Assembly: GCF_030719215.1 (NCBI RefSeq)
Contig: NZ_CP120983.1
Span: forward strand, 2,356,001 to 2,420,000
DNA length: 64,000 nucleotides
Direction: 5' to 3'
Origin: Streptomyces sp. Alt3
GTDB taxonomy: Bacteria; Actinomycetota; Actinomycetes; Streptomycetales; Streptomycetaceae
Shown in pieces: positions 52,827-63,400 of the stretch. The position numbers and the translations under genes are program-made. The notes under the pieces are model-generated. The model searched no databases. It saw nothing but the letters and a program-made list of their open reading frames with translations, and had not been told where the DNA came from. Within the stretch, counting starts at the first letter, position 1. Every line of letters starts with the position of its first letter.

Positions 52827-53420
52827 TCAGGCGTCAATCGTGCGCGGCTTGTGGGACGGCCTGGCCGCCTCATAAGTCGCAATGTCCGCTTCGTTCTGAA
52901 GAGTGAGGCTGATGTCGTCGAGCCCGTTGAGCAGTCGCCAGCGGGCGTTCTCGTCGAGCTCGAAGTCGGCCGTGATGCCGTCCGCGAGGACCTGTCGCTT
53001 CTCCAGGTCGACCGTGATCTCGACGGTCGGGTCGGCCTCGGTCAGCTCCCAGAGCCTGTCGACGACCTTCTGGTCGAGGACGACGGTCAACAGACCGTTC
53101 TTCAGGGAGTTGCCCCGGAAGATGTCGGCGAAGCGGGAGGAGATGACGGTTTTGAAGCCGTAGTTCTGGAGGGCCCAGACCGCGTGCTCACGCGAGGAGC
53201 CCGTACCGAAGTCGGGGCCGGCGACCAGAACCGAGGCACCCTTGCGCTCCGGGCGGTTGAGGATGAAGTTCTCGTCCTTGCGCCAGGCCTCGAAGAGCCC
53301 GTCCTCGAATCCGTCGCGGGTGACCTTCTTCAGCCAGTGCGCGGGGATGATCTGGTCGGTGTCGACGTTGCTGCGGCGCAGCGGGACGGCCCGGCCGGTG
53401 TGTGCGGTGAATGCTTCCAT
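52827..53420 (-). CDS. leuD: 3-isopropylmalate dehydratase small subunit LeuD
   Basis: A 197-residue small subunit that forms isopropylmalate isomerase with LeuC. Family motifs are [14 protein letters not shown] (about 18-31), [17 protein letters not shown] and [18 protein letters not shown] 53420 is 2 bp from the leuC stop, so the two are co-transcribed and coupled. The longer open frame upstream lies in leuC. Confidence 0.96.
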   Translation of the reverse strand: MEAFTAHTGRAVPLRRSNVDTDQIIPAHWLKKVTRDGFEDGLFEAWRKDENFILNRPERKGASVLVAGPDFGTGSSREHAVWALQNYGFKTVISSRFADIFRGNSLKNGLLTVVLDQKVVDRLWELTEADPTVEITVDLEKRQVLADGITADFELDENARWRLLNGLDDISLTLQNEADIATYEAARPSHKPRTIDA

Positions 53421-53422
53421 GG

Positions 53423-54850
53423 TTATCGGACTCCGGCAGGCGTACGGGCGTCGGACAGATCGGCGGGCGAGGCCAGATGGCCCAGCACGGCGGTGGCGGC
53501 GGCGACCTGCGGGGAGACCAGGTGGGTACGGCCGCCCTTGCCCTGCCTGCCCTCGAAGTTCCGGTTCGAGGTGGAGGCGGAGCGCTCGCCGGGGGCCAAC
53601 TGGTCGGGGTTCATGCCGAGGCACATCGAGCAGCCCGCGTGCCGCCATTCGGCGCCGGCGGCGGTGAAGACCTTGTCCAGACCCTCCTCGACGGCCTGCA
53701 GGGCGACCCGGACGGAGCCAGGGACGACCAGCATCCGTACGCCGTCGGCGACTTTGCGGCCCTCCAGGACCGAAGCCGCGTTGCGCAGGTCCTCGATGCG
53801 CCCGTTGGTGCAGGAACCTACGAACACGGTGTCCACGTTGATCTCACGCAGCGGCTGGCCGGCGGTCAACCCCATGTACTCCAGGGCCTTTTCGGCGGCG
53901 TGGCGCTCCGAGGCGTCCTCGTACGACGCGGGGTCGGGGACGTTGGCCGACAGGGGCGCGCCCTGGCCGGGGTTGGTGCCCCAGGTGACGAAGGGCGCCA
54001 GCGCGGCACCGTCGATGACGACCTCGGCGTCGAAGACGGCGTCGTCGTCGGTGCGCAGTGTCTTCCAGTACTCCACCGCGGCGTCCCAGTCCTCGCCCTC
54101 GGGGGCGTGGTCACGGCCCCGCAGATAGGCGAAGGTGGTCTCGTCGGGGGCGATCATGCCCGCGCGGGCGCCGGCCTCGATCGACATGTTGCAGATGGTC
54201 ATCCGGGCTTCCATCGAGAGCTTCTCGATGGCGGAGCCGCGGTATTCGAGGATGTAGCCCTGGCCGCCGCCGGTGCCGATGCGGGCGATGATGGCCAGGA
54301 TGAGGTCCTTGGCGGTGACGCTGTCGGGGAGTTCGCCCTCGACCGTGATCGCCATGGTGCGGGGGCGGGCCAGCGGGAGCGTCTGGGTGGCCAGGACGTG
54401 CTCGACCTGGCTGGTGCCGATGCCGAAGGCCAGCGCTCCGAACGCGCCGTGGGTGGAGGTGTGCGAGTCACCGCAGACGACCGTGGTGCCGGGCTGGGTC
54501 AGGCCGAGCTGCGGGCCGACGACGTGCACGACGCCCTGCTCGACGTCACCCAGCGGGTGCAGCCGGACGCCGAACTCCGCGCAGTTCTTGCGCAGGGTCT
54601 CCAGCTGGGCACGGGATACCGGGTCGGCGATCGGCTTGTCGATGTCGAGGGTCGGGGTGTTGTGGTCCTCGGTGGCGATGGTGAGGTCGAGTCGCCGCAC
54701 CGGCCGGCCGGCCTGACGCAGACCGTCGAACGCCTGCGGGCTGGTCACCTCGTGCAGCAGGTGCAGATCGATGAAGAGGAGGTCGGGCTCACCATCGGCG
54801 CGCCGGACGACATGGTCGTCCCAGACCTTCTCCGCGAGTGTCCTACCCAT
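53423..54850 (-). CDS. leuC: 3-isopropylmalate dehydratase large subunit LeuC
   Basis: A 475-residue aconitase-family enzyme with a [4Fe-4S] cluster. Cluster cysteines lie in [14 protein letters not shown] and [15 protein letters not shown]. Other signatures are [20 protein letters not shown] and AHxxN-like substrate residues. ATG 54850 ([20 protein letters not shown]) is preceded by GGAGGGAAAGC. It is divergent from ndgR, whose product activates leuCD in S. coelicolor. Confidence 0.97.
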   Translation of the reverse strand: MGRTLAEKVWDDHVVRRADGEPDLLFIDLHLLHEVTSPQAFDGLRQAGRPVRRLDLTIATEDHNTPTLDIDKPIADPVSRAQLETLRKNCAEFGVRLHPLGDVEQGVVHVVGPQLGLTQPGTTVVCGDSHTSTHGAFGALAFGIGTSQVEHVLATQTLPLARPRTMAITVEGELPDSVTAKDLILAIIARIGTGGGQGYILEYRGSAIEKLSMEARMTICNMSIEAGARAGMIAPDETTFAYLRGRDHAPEGEDWDAAVEYWKTLRTDDDAVFDAEVVIDGAALAPFVTWGTNPGQGAPLSANVPDPASYEDASERHAAEKALEYMGLTAGQPLREINVDTVFVGSCTNGRIEDLRNAASVLEGRKVADGVRMLVVPGSVRVALQAVEEGLDKVFTAAGAEWRHAGCSMCLGMNPDQLAPGERSASTSNRNFEGRQGKGGRTHLVSPQVAAATAVLGHLASPADLSDARTPAGVR

Positions 54851-54988
54851 CGCTTTCCCTCCGGCCGGCGTCTTCGCCGGCCCAACTAGAGATTCGGGTG
54901 CCGCCGCCCGGACCCCCGACCGGGGCGGTGGCTGCGGGCCGTTGTACGGCCGCACGTACAGGTTCGCAACTTCCGGGGAAAATTGAAC

Positions 54989-55013
54989 TTGCGTTTCACA
55001 GAGTGAGACGCGA
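54989..55013. promoter_or_regulatory. Candidate NdgR operator between leuC and ndgR
   Basis: TTGCGTTTCAC-AGA-GTGAGACGCGA is an inverted repeat with 9 of 11 positions matching. It lies 10 bp upstream of the ndgR start and about 140 bp upstream of leuC. It fits the location of the NdgR binding site reported in the leuC-ndgR intergenic region of S. coelicolor. Binding here is inferred. Confidence 0.75.
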
Positions 55014-55023
55014 GTATCGTCGT

Positions 55024-55740
55024 ATGGACAACTCTAGCGGCGTCGGCGTTCTCGACAAGGCAGCTCTGGTATTGAGCGCCCTGGAGTCCGGTCCGGCCAC
55101 CCTCGCCGGGCTGGTCGCGGCGACAGGGCTCGCACGGCCCACGGCACACCGACTGGCCGTGGCACTCGAACACCACCGCATGGTGGCGAGGGACATGCAG
55201 GGCAGGTTCATCCTCGGCCCCCGGCTCGCGGAGCTCGCGGCCGCGGCAGGCGAGGACCGCCTGCTGGCGACGGCCGGACCCGTACTCACACATCTGCGGG
55301 ACATCACCGGGGAGAGCGCGCAGCTCTACCGCCGGCAGGGCGACATGCGGATCTGCGTGGCGGCCGCGGAGCGGCTGTCCGGTCTGCGGGACACCGTGCC
55401 GGTCGGCTCCACCCTCACGATGAAGGCGGGATCCTCCGCGCAGATCCTGATGGCCTGGGAGGAGCCGGAGCGTCTGCACCGGGGCCTGCAGGGCGCCCGC
55501 TTCACGGCGACGGCGCTCTCGGGCGTACGCCGGCGTGGCTGGGCCCAGTCGATCGGTGAGCGCGAGCCGGGCGTGGCCTCGGTCTCGGCCCCGGTGCGCG
55601 GGCCGTCGAACCGGGTGGTCGCCGCGGTGTCCGTCTCCGGCCCGATCGAACGTCTCACGCGCCACCCGGGCCGGATGCACGCGCAGGCCGTCATCGACTC
55701 GGCGGCGCGGCTGAGCGAAGCCCTGCGTCGTACCGGCTGA
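55024..55740 (+). CDS. ndgR: IclR-family regulator NdgR (AreB)
   Basis: A 238-residue IclR regulator. The winged helix covers about 10-70 ([20 protein letters not shown]) and the effector domain about 80-238 ([20 protein letters not shown]). NdgR controls leucine and other amino acid genes and affects antibiotic production; the orthologue AreB in S. clavuligerus plays the same role. ATG 55024 is used; the open frame extending upstream overlaps leuC. The divergent arrangement with leuCD and the palindrome between them support autoregulation. Confidence 0.95.
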   Translation: MDNSSGVGVLDKAALVLSALESGPATLAGLVAATGLARPTAHRLAVALEHHRMVARDMQGRFILGPRLAELAAAAGEDRLLATAGPVLTHLRDITGESAQLYRRQGDMRICVAAAERLSGLRDTVPVGSTLTMKAGSSAQILMAWEEPERLHRGLQGARFTATALSGVRRRGWAQSIGEREPGVASVSAPVRGPSNRVVAAVSVSGPIERLTRHPGRMHAQAVIDSAARLSEALRRTG

Positions 55741-55875
55741 TGACCCCGTTATCCTTGCCGACCCTCTCCGGCCGCCCCAGCGTCGTGGCGGCCCAACTCA
55801 CCTGTCGCACAGTCGCGATGAGCGCGTCACCCGCCGTCCGGCTCCGGTGCGGCAAATTCCCGCGCACGCACGAAG

Positions 55876-55903
55876 AAGGCCCCTCACCGAGGTGAAGGGC
55901 CTT
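55876..55903 (-). terminator. Terminator of the tRNA cluster (and possibly of ndgR)
   Basis: On the minus strand AAGGCCCTTCACC pairs with GGTGAGGGGCCTT (one mismatch), followed by CTTCTTCG. It lies 18 bp after the last tRNA. Confidence 0.8.
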
Positions 55904-55920
55904 GTCCTACTGCTGTGTTG

Positions 55921-55993
55921 TACCCCCGACCGGATTCGAACCGGCGCTACTGCCGTGAGAGGGCAGCGTGCTAGGCCGCTACACAACGGGGGC
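55921..55993 (-). tRNA. tRNA-Glu (CTC), copy 3 in transcription order
   Basis: A 73-nt cloverleaf on the minus strand. The acceptor starts GCCCCCG and pairs with CGGGGGT. The anticodon loop is CTCTCAC with anticodon CTC. The T-arm is GGTTCGAATCC. CCA is not encoded. The sequence is identical to the two other tRNA-Glu copies in the cluster. Confidence 0.97.
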
Positions 55994-56013
55994 ATGGTTA
56001 CTGCTGACTTGCG

Positions 56014-56085
56014 CTGGGCTACCAGGACTCGAACCTAGAATGACGGTACCAGAAACCGTAGTGTTGCCAATTACACCATAGCCCA
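56014..56085 (-). tRNA. tRNA-Gln (CTG), copy 2 in transcription order
   Basis: A 72-nt cloverleaf. The acceptor TGGGCTA pairs with TAGCCCA, with discriminator G. The anticodon stem ACGGT/ACCGT closes loop TTCTGGT, giving anticodon CTG. The T-arm is GGTTCGAGTCC. It is identical to the copy at 56354. Confidence 0.97.
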
Positions 56086-56097
56086 TGGTGTGACAAG

Positions 56098-56170
56098 TAC
56101 CCCCGACCGGATTCGAACCGGCGCTACTGCCGTGAGAGGGCAGCGTGCTAGGCCGCTACACAACGGGGGC
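56098..56170 (-). tRNA. tRNA-Glu (CTC), copy 2 in transcription order
   Basis: A 73-nt tRNA identical to the copy at 55921, with anticodon CTC, 12 bp from the neighbouring tRNA-Gln. The close spacing implies one precursor. Confidence 0.97.
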
Positions 56171-56254
56171 CCTAGCGATCCTCACCCGACGGTAGCCGGA
56201 TGTTGTCACCGAAGAACGTGGGTGCGACCCAGATGTTCTCGCGGGATGGATCTG

Positions 56255-56327
56255 TACCCCCGACCGGATTCGAACCGGCGCTACTGCCGTGAGAGGGCAG
56301 CGTGCTAGGCCGCTACACAACGGGGGC
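56255..56327 (-). tRNA. tRNA-Glu (CTC), copy 1 in transcription order
   Basis: A 73-nt tRNA identical to the other two tRNA-Glu copies, anticodon CTC. It is 84 bp upstream of copy 2 and 26 bp downstream of the first tRNA-Gln. Confidence 0.97.
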
Positions 56328-56353
56328 TTGTTACTTCTTACTTCGGTCTTGCG

Positions 56354-56425
56354 CTGGGCTACCAGGACTCGAACCTAGAATGACGGTACCAGAAACCGTA
56401 GTGTTGCCAATTACACCATAGCCCA
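56354..56425 (-). tRNA. tRNA-Gln (CTG), copy 1 in transcription order
   Basis: A 72-nt tRNA identical to the copy at 56014, anticodon CTG. It is the first gene of the leftward cluster; the 85-bp gap before it probably holds the promoter. Confidence 0.97.
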
Positions 56426-56510
56426 CTGAAACGCAACCTCTGGGGGTATTGTTTCTGTCTGCGCTTCCCGGCCGGATCTTTCGGCCCGCTCGGGTGGCGC
56501 AGGAAGAACA

Positions 56511-57230
56511 TTACCTGAAGGTGTCCGGCGCTCCAAAACGGGTATCGCCCGCCAGCAGACCGGGAAGCTCGTGCAGACCGGTGATCCGCACGAGCTCGGG
56601 ACGTCCGCCCAACCCTTCCCGGTCCAGCCAGATGCCCGTCAGTCCGGCGGCGACCGCGCCGCCCGCGTCGATGTCGGGCTCGTTCCCCACATAGGCCACC
56701 TCGTGCGGGGAGAGCTCCAGGACCTCGCAGGCGGCGTGGAAGGCGCCCGCGTCCGGCTTGGAGACTCCCAACTCGACGGCGCACACCACCGCCTCGAAGC
56801 GGTCCCGCACCCCTAGGGCGCGCAGCTTGCGGTCCTGGTTGTGGATGCTCGAGTTCGACAGGACGGCGTGCCGGTAGACGTCGGCCAGCCGGTCCAGGAC
56901 CGGCACGGTGTCCGGGAAGAGCGTCCACGCGGCCTCGTAGTGGGTGGCGTGCCGGCCGAACCACTCGTCGGCCTCGGCATCGCTCAGTCGCCTCCCGAGG
57001 AACGCCCTCACGCGCTCCCGCCGCTGCCCCGGGAAGTCGAGCTCCCCTTCGGCGAACCGCGCCCACTGCACGTCCGTGACGGCCTTCCAGACGTCGAGGG
57101 CGTGTTCGGGCGAGGTGTAGGCCGCGGGCAGCCCTTCGATCTCCAGGTGCCTGCGCATGCCGACACGGTCGGCTCCCGAGTAGTCGAAGATCGTGTCGTC
57201 GATGTCCCAGAGAACCGCTCGGATCGGCAT
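56511..57230 (-). CDS. HAD-superfamily hydrolase
   Basis: A 239-residue HAD phosphatase. Motif I is DIDDT at 9-13, with nucleophile Asp9 and acid/base Asp11. Motif II is the Ser in HAVLSNSSIHN. The motif III lysine is in GVSKPDAGAFH, and motif IV is VGNEPDIDAGGA. The cap of about 80 residues follows motif I (type C1). The substrate is unknown. ATG 57230 (MPIRAVLWDIDDTIFDYSGA) is clear. It follows gltX after a strong terminator. Confidence 0.9.
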   Translation of the reverse strand: MPIRAVLWDIDDTIFDYSGADRVGMRRHLEIEGLPAAYTSPEHALDVWKAVTDVQWARFAEGELDFPGQRRERVRAFLGRRLSDAEADEWFGRHATHYEAAWTLFPDTVPVLDRLADVYRHAVLSNSSIHNQDRKLRALGVRDRFEAVVCAVELGVSKPDAGAFHAACEVLELSPHEVAYVGNEPDIDAGGAVAAGLTGIWLDREGLGGRPELVRITGLHELPGLLAGDTRFGAPDTFR

Positions 57231-57283
57231 GCGGCCAGACTAGCGGCGCGTTCCCCGCGTCACCGGCAGTTCCCGCACATGCC

Positions 57284-57322
57284 GACGGGGTGGCCGCCCC
57301 TGGCCGGGGCGGCCACCCCGTC
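57284..57322. terminator. Terminator after gltX
   Basis: GACGGGGTGGCCGCCCC pairs perfectly with GGGGCGGCCACCCCGTC over a 5-nt loop, 14 bp past the gltX stop. Confidence 0.85.
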
Positions 57323-57336
57323 ATGTGCGCCGGACG

Positions 57337-58809
57337 CTACGCGGCGAGCTTCGCCAGCGCCGCGTCGATGCGGGCGATCGTCTTCTCGCGGCCCAGGATC
57401 TCCAGGGACTCGAAGAGCGGCAGGCCGACCGTGCGGCCCGTGACGGCGACGCGGACCGGGGCCTGCGCCTTGCCGAGCTTCAGACCGTGCTTCTCGCCGG
57501 CGGTGAGCACGGCCGTCTTGAGCGCCTCGGCGTTCCACTCGGCGGCCGTCAGCTCGGCGCGGGCCGTGACGAGCAGGGCGTCGGAGCCCTCCTTCATGGC
57601 CTTCGCCCAGGACGCCTCGTCCTCGACGGGCTCGTCCAGGAAGAGGAAGTCGACGTTGGCCGTGATGTCCGAGAGAACCGTCACACGCGTCTGGGCGTGC
57701 GGGGCGATCTCGGCGAACTGCTCCGCGTCGAAGGCCTCGGGCGCCCAGGGCGCGAAGGGGGCCTTCAGCCAGGGGCCGCAGGCCTCGGTGAAGGTCTTCA
57801 CGTCGAGCATGCGCAGGTGCTCGGCGTTGATGTGCTCGGCCTTCTTCAGGTCGAAGCGCGCCGGGTTGGCGTTGACGTCGGCGATGTCGAACGCCGCCAC
57901 CAGCTCGTCGCGGCCGAAGATGTCGCGGTCCTCGGCGATCGACCAGCCGAGCAGCGAGAGGTAGTTGAGCAGCCCCTCGGGAAGGAAGCCGCGCTCGCGG
58001 TAGAGGTTGAGCGAGGCCTGCGGGTCCCTCTTGGACAGCTTCTTGTTGCCCTCCCCCATGACGTACGGGAGATGACCGAAGGCCGGGGTGTCCTTGGCGA
58101 CGCCCAGCTCGATGAGCGCCCGGTAGAGGGCGATCTGGCGCGGGGTGGAGGAGAGCAGGTCCTCGCCGCGCAGGACGTGGGTGATCTCCATCAGGGCGTC
58201 GTCGACGGGGTTGACGAGCGTGTAGAGGGGAGCGCCGTTGGCACGGACGATGCCGTAGTCCGGGACGTTCTCCGGCTGGACCGTGATGTCGCCGCGGACC
58301 AGGTCGGTGAAGGTGATCGCCTCGTCGGGCATCCGGAAGCGGACGATCGAGGTGCGGCCCTCGGCCTCGTACGCCGCCTTCCGCTCGTCGCTCAGGTCGC
58401 GGCAGTGGCCGTCGTAGCCCGACGGCTTGCCGGCCGCGCGGGCGGCGTCACGGCGGGCGTCGAGCTCCTCGGTGGTGCAGTAGCAGTGGTACGCGTGCCC
58501 GGCGTCCAGGAGCTTGGCGGCGACGTCCTTGTAGAGCTCCATCCGCTGCGACTGGCGGTAGGGCTCGTGCGGGCCGCCGACCTCGGGGCCCTCGTCCCAG
58601 TCGAGGCCGAGCCAGCGCATCGAGTCGAGCAGCTGCTGGTAGGACTCCTCGGAGTCACGGGCGGCGTCGGTGTCCTCGATGCGGAAGACCAGGGTGCCCT
58701 GGTGGTGCCGGGCGAAGGCCCAGTTGAACAGAGCCGTCCGGACCAGGCCCACGTGGGGGTTGCCGGTCGGGGAGGGACAGAAACGTACACGGACAGGGGG
58801 GTTAGCCAC
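57337..58809 (-). CDS. gltX: Glutamyl-tRNA synthetase
   Basis: A 490-residue class I aminoacyl-tRNA synthetase that charges tRNA-Glu and, where glutaminyl-tRNA synthetase is absent, also tRNA-Gln for later amidation by GatCAB. The HIGH-type motif is HVGL at 19-22, within [18 protein letters not shown]. The KMSKS-type motif is KLSKR. The zinc-like [17 protein letters not shown] region is in the connective part. It overlaps the FAH-family gene by 8 nt, so they share a transcript. The nearby tRNA-Glu and tRNA-Gln genes are its substrates. Confidence 0.96.
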   Translation of the reverse strand: MANPPVRVRFCPSPTGNPHVGLVRTALFNWAFARHHQGTLVFRIEDTDAARDSEESYQQLLDSMRWLGLDWDEGPEVGGPHEPYRQSQRMELYKDVAAKLLDAGHAYHCYCTTEELDARRDAARAAGKPSGYDGHCRDLSDERKAAYEAEGRTSIVRFRMPDEAITFTDLVRGDITVQPENVPDYGIVRANGAPLYTLVNPVDDALMEITHVLRGEDLLSSTPRQIALYRALIELGVAKDTPAFGHLPYVMGEGNKKLSKRDPQASLNLYRERGFLPEGLLNYLSLLGWSIAEDRDIFGRDELVAAFDIADVNANPARFDLKKAEHINAEHLRMLDVKTFTEACGPWLKAPFAPWAPEAFDAEQFAEIAPHAQTRVTVLSDITANVDFLFLDEPVEDEASWAKAMKEGSDALLVTARAELTAAEWNAEALKTAVLTAGEKHGLKLGKAQAPVRVAVTGRTVGLPLFESLEILGREKTIARIDAALAKLAA

Positions 58810-59578
58810 GCTTGATCACCTTGTTGGTGAGAGTGCCGATGCCTTCGATGGTGACGGCGACCTCGTCGCCGACGTGCAGGGGGCCGACCCCTGCGGGGGT
58901 CCCGGTGAGGATCACGTCGCCGGGGAGCAGCGTCATGGCCTCGGTGATGTGGACGACGAGGTCCTCGACGGACCGGACCATGTCGCTCGTCCGGCCGAGC
59001 TGACGCTGCTCACCGTTGACCGTGGCCTGGATGGCCAGGTCGCCGGGGTCGACGTCGGTCTCCACCCAGGGGCCGAGCGGGCACGAGGTGTCGAACCCCT
59101 TGGCCCGGGCCCACTGGCTCTCGCGTCGCTGGACGTCACGTGCGGTGACGTCGTTGGCGCAGGTGTAGCCGAAGATGACGTCCTTGACGCGCTCACGCGG
59201 AACCTCGCGGCACATACGGCCGATCACCACGGCCAGCTCGGCCTCGTGGTGGAGCTCCTCGGAGAAGGAGGGGTACTCGATGGAGTCACCCGCGCCGATC
59301 ACCGAGGTGGTCGGCTTGAAGAAGGCGACGGGCACATCGGGGACCTCGTTGCCCATCTCGGCGGCGTGTTCCGCGTAGTTGCGGCCGATGGCCACGACCT
59401 TGTTGGGAAGCACGGGCGGCAGCAGCCGCACCTTCTTCAGCGGGACCTTGGTCCCTGAGAGCTCGAAGTCGGTGTACGGGATGCCCTTGATGATGTCGAG
59501 GACGAGGCTGTCGGGGCTGTCGCCCTCGACCGCGCCGAAGGCGACATTGCCGTCGATGGAGAACCTGGCGATGCGCAC
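58802..59578 (-). CDS. Fumarylacetoacetate hydrolase (FAH) family protein
   Basis: A 258-residue FAH-fold enzyme. The metal-binding residues are in [12 protein letters not shown] (two glutamates) and [14 protein letters not shown] (aspartate). [12 protein letters not shown] and [16 protein letters not shown] are further family blocks. Members include hydrolases, decarboxylases and isomerases of acylpyruvates or 2-oxo acids, and the precise substrate cannot be read from sequence. Its stop overlaps the gltX start by 8 nt; this gltX neighbour is common in actinobacteria. Confidence 0.92.
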   Translation of the reverse strand: MRIARFSIDGNVAFGAVEGDSPDSLVLDIIKGIPYTDFELSGTKVPLKKVRLLPPVLPNKVVAIGRNYAEHAAEMGNEVPDVPVAFFKPTTSVIGAGDSIEYPSFSEELHHEAELAVVIGRMCREVPRERVKDVIFGYTCANDVTARDVQRRESQWARAKGFDTSCPLGPWVETDVDPGDLAIQATVNGEQRQLGRTSDMVRSVEDLVVHITEAMTLLPGDVILTGTPAGVGPLHVGDEVAVTIEGIGTLTNKVIKRG

Positions 59579-59704
59579 GGGATGCTGTCGCCCCTCACTT
59601 GCTGGCTGGCTGAAGACTGACGCTCCAGGCTATCGCTCCGCCGGGCGTGGCGCGGCGACGGCGCGGGTGAGGGGCCCGCTCACGGATGGAGGCCGGGGCG
59701 GCCG

Positions 59705-59887
59705 TTACCGCGCCGCCGCGACCGGGGCTTCCATGAGGATGGTGCGGCGCGGGTTGGCCGTCTGGGTGGGCAGGTCGACGGCGTGCTCCCGCTGTTCCGG
59801 CTTCTGCAGCGCTTCGGCGTCCGCAAGGTGCGCCAGCGTCGTGCGCCGGGGGTTGGCAATGTTGCGGAACGTCATCGTCGTCTTCAT
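59705..59887 (-). CDS. 60-residue protein with a duplicated ANPRRT motif, unknown function
   Basis: A small reading frame from ATG 59887 to TAA at 59705. It encodes 60 residues with strongly GC-rich third positions, which supports coding. The motif ANPRRTTL at residues 11-18 returns as ANPRRTIL at 44-51, with a charged middle (KPEQREHAVDLP). There is no signal peptide, membrane helix or cysteine. The ribosome-binding site is weak. It lies between the FAH gene and cvnA with its own 609-bp upstream space. I do not recognise the family. Confidence 0.62.
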   Translation of the reverse strand: MKTTMTFRNIANPRRTTLAHLADAEALQKPEQREHAVDLPTQTANPRRTILMEAPVAAAR

Positions 59888-60496
59888 CTGCCGTCTGGAC
59901 CCTTGTCGCTGGGGCGCTGCCCGGAGGTGCGCCGGTTGTCGGATTCGCTATCCCTGTAAAGCGCCAGGCTAAACATCCGATTCCCCGCCATGGCCGGGAT
60001 GAGACGGCGATCATCATGTGAGTTTGCTCACGAAGTTGCCGACAAAAGGTCCATTGCAGACAGTTGACCGCCATAGGCAAACCAGACAATACGTCACTGA
60101 ATCCGGCATTCCGCTCCCGATCATCGCGTCTGGGACACCCTTCACCCTCAAGGAGTCCACCCGCAATCACCCGGTTTGACCCTGAACACGCTCCACGCCT
60201 TGTTACTCCTCCATCACACCGTGTCATCCAGGTCACAGCCCGGTACACGGCCCTTGTTGGAGATCCATCACTGTGCTGGAATTCCACGCACCGCCGCGGG
60301 TTTCAGGCCCAGCGCGCAGGGGCGCAACGCAGCGCCGAGTGGCGGCGGGAGGGGGAAGTACGCCGGTCACTCACGACCACCATGGGGCGCGTCCAGCGCC
60401 CCACGACGCCGACACCGTCCCATCGCGCCCACGCGCGGAGGGACGCCTGGTCCAGAGGTTGCGACGCTAGTGCAGGGACGTTTCAAGAGGGATGGC
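59888..60496. other. 609-bp divergent promoter region of the small protein and cvnA
   Basis: No credible gene lies here; a 65-codon frame at 60273-60470 has no supporting features. The left half (59990-60260) is relatively AT-rich and should contain the promoters of both divergent genes. A short palindrome GTGAGTTTGCTCAC lies at 60018-60031. The right half, up to AGAGGGA at about 60486, is the cvnA leader. Confidence 0.4.
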
Positions 60497-63400
60497 ATGG
60501 GGTCGCCCCAGCCCCGCCAGGGCCGAGGGGAAGCTCCGGCGGATCAGGAGCCGCGCGGCGGGAACGACCGCGGCTCCTCGCCCCAGCACGCCCAGAATCC
60601 CGGTGCGCCCGGTGACGGCGGCGAGCGCGCGCAGCGCCCCGGCGTGACGGCCGCCGGCGGCGCGGAGGCGACCGAGCCCCAGACGCCGGCCGGGCCCACC
60701 TCGGCAGGCTCACGCATCGCCCTGCGCAACTGGCGCATCAGCACGCGTCTGGTCTCGCTGCTCGCTCTCCCGGTGGTCGCGGCGACCACGCTGGGCGGGC
60801 TGCGCATCAACGAGTCCATGAACGACATGGACCAGCTGGAGCACATGCAGCTGCTCACCAAGATGACCAAGCAGGCGACCGCGCTCGCCAACGCGCTCCA
60901 GGAGGAGCGCGACAAGTCGGCCGGCCCGCTGTCGAACGGCGTGAAGGCCACCGACTACAAGGTCACCCAGCCCCGGGAGCGCACCGACCGCGCGAAGGCC
61001 GCCTTCTTCGAGGCGACCGACGAGATCGGGAACACCCCCGGCGACGCGGCGCTGGACAGCATCCACGCGAGCGTCAGCCAGATCGGCACGCAGCTCGGCA
61101 ACATCACCAGCATCCGCAAGGACGCGTACGCCGCCGACAGCCCGAGCCTCAACACGATCGACCAGTACAGCCAGCTGATCACGTCGCTGCTGAGTCTTTC
61201 GCAGGACATGGCGCAGGCCACCAGCAACCCGGAGATGATCAAGCGCACGCGTGCGCTGGCCGCCTTCTCCTCCTCGAAGGAGTACGCCTCCGTCGAGCGC
61301 GCCATCATCGCCGCGGCCCTGCCCGGCGGCGACAGCAACAAGACGCACCTGAACGACAACGACCAGGCGTTCGGACGCAACGCGCTCGGCAAGGCGAGCT
61401 CCACCCTCAAGACGTTCGAGACGACCTACGAGTCCACGGGCAGGAGCTCGGCCGAGCTGCTGGCCCCGCTGGACAACGGGAATCCCGAGATCACCGCCGC
61501 CGACATCTACGCCAAGAAGGTGCTCGACAGCCCTCTGGGCATGGAGGGCAGCGGCAGCAAGACCCGTACCTACATGGACTGGTACGACCAGAGCTCGAAC
61601 AAGATCCAGGCGATGAAGACCATCGAGGAGACCCTCCTCGGTGAGATGGAGAGCAAGGCCCGCGAGCTGCGTGAGGAGTCGCAGCGCGACGCGATCCTCA
61701 ACGGTGCGATCATCCTCATCGTCCTCGGTGTGTCGCTGGTCGGCGCGTTCGTCGTGGCGCGATCCATGATCCGCTCGCTGCGGCGCCTCCAGGACACCGC
61801 GACCCGGGTCGCCCAGGACCGGCTGCCCGAGCTCGTCCGGCAGCTCTCCGAGACGGACCCGCAGGACGTCGACACCTCCGTCGAGTCGGTCGGTGTGCAC
61901 TCCCGGGACGAGATCGGCCAGGTGGCCGCGGCCTTCGACGACGTGCACCGCGAGGCGGTCCGTCTGGCCGCCGAGCAGGCGCTGCTGCGAGGCAACGTCA
62001 ACGCGATGTTCACCAACCTCTCGCGCCGCAGCCAGGGCCTCATCCAGCGCCAGCTCTCGCTGATCTCCGAACTGGAGTCCCGCGAGGCCGACCCGGACCA
62101 GCTGTCCTCGCTGTTCAAGCTCGACCACCTCGCGACCCGTATGCGCCGTAACGGCGAGAACCTCCTCGTCCTCGCGGGTGAGGAGCCCGGTCGCCGGTGG
62201 ACCCGGCCCGTGCCGCTGGTCGACGTGCTCCGTGCCGCCGCCTCCGAGGTGGAGCAGTACGAGCGCATCGAACTGGCCGCGGTGCCCGCCACCGAGGTCG
62301 CAGGCCGTGTGGTCAACGACCTCGTGCACCTGCTCGCCGAGCTGCTGGAGAACGCCACGTCGTTCTCCTCGCCGCAGACGAAGGTGCGGGTCACCGGTCA
62401 CGCGCTGCCCGACGGCCGTGTGCTCGTCGAGATCCACGACACCGGTATCGGCCTGTCCCCCGAGGACCTGGCCGCGATCAACGAGCGGCTCGCCGCGCCG
62501 CCCACCGTGGACGTCTCGGTCTCGCGCCGCATGGGTCTGTTCGTGGTCGGCCGTCTGTCACTGCGTCACGGCATCCGTATCCAGCTGCGGCCCTCCGACT
62601 CCGGCGGCACGACCGCACTGGTCATGCTTCCCATGGAGGTCGCGCACGGCGGCAAGCAGCCGCCGAAGCCGGCTCAGGGCAAGGGCCCGCAGGGCGGCGC
62701 CCCGGGTGGGCTGCTGGGCGGCGGTGCTCCCGCCTCCGGCGGCCAGCGTCCGGGTCTCGGTGGTTCCGGGTCGGCCCCCGCCATGGGGCTGGGCTCGTCC
62801 GCTCCGCGCGGGCAGGTCGGTGCGGGTTCCGCACCGCGGGCCGCGCTGCCCTCACGCGACGGCGGAGCGCGTCAGCCGGGCCTCGGCCAGCAGGGTCCTT
62901 CCCTGCCCGGTCAGGGCCGGACCGAGGGCCCGCGTCAGGGCGGCGGTCTCGCCGGTGCCTTCACCGGCGGCGCCCGGCCCGGCGCACGCTCCCCGCAGGA
63001 CCCCTCGGCCGGTGCGGACTCCGGCCGGCCCAACCTCTTCGGGCACTCCGGCCAGCAGAGCGGTCCGCCCGCGCGGCAGACTCCGCAGCCGCAGGCCCAG
63101 CTCGGACAGGGCGGGCCGCAGCAGCCCGGCGGCCCCGGCCGTCAGCTTCCGCCCTCCGGCGGACCGCGTGCCGAGCTGCCCGGTGGCAACCCGCAGCCGC
63201 AGCGCCCGCAGAACACCAGCTGGGGCGTCGAGGAGCAGGGTGCCGCCAGGCGTCCGCAGCCGGACTCCGCGCGCGGTCACGAGGAGCACGACGCAGGCCG
63301 CTTCGCCAGGCCGGGCACCTCCGGGCCGAACCAGCCGTTCAGCCCGCCGAACCAGCGTCCGCCGATGGACGACCGTCAGGGCCCGGCCGCCACCGCGGAG

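Noticed and set aside
55921..56425. CRISPR-like repeats
   Set aside because: The repeated units are the five tRNA genes. No array of short repeats with unique spacers was found anywhere in the window.
60273..60470. A 65-codon frame upstream of cvnA
   Set aside because: The sequence is basic and low-complexity, has no ribosome site and no conserved feature; it lies in the cvnA leader.
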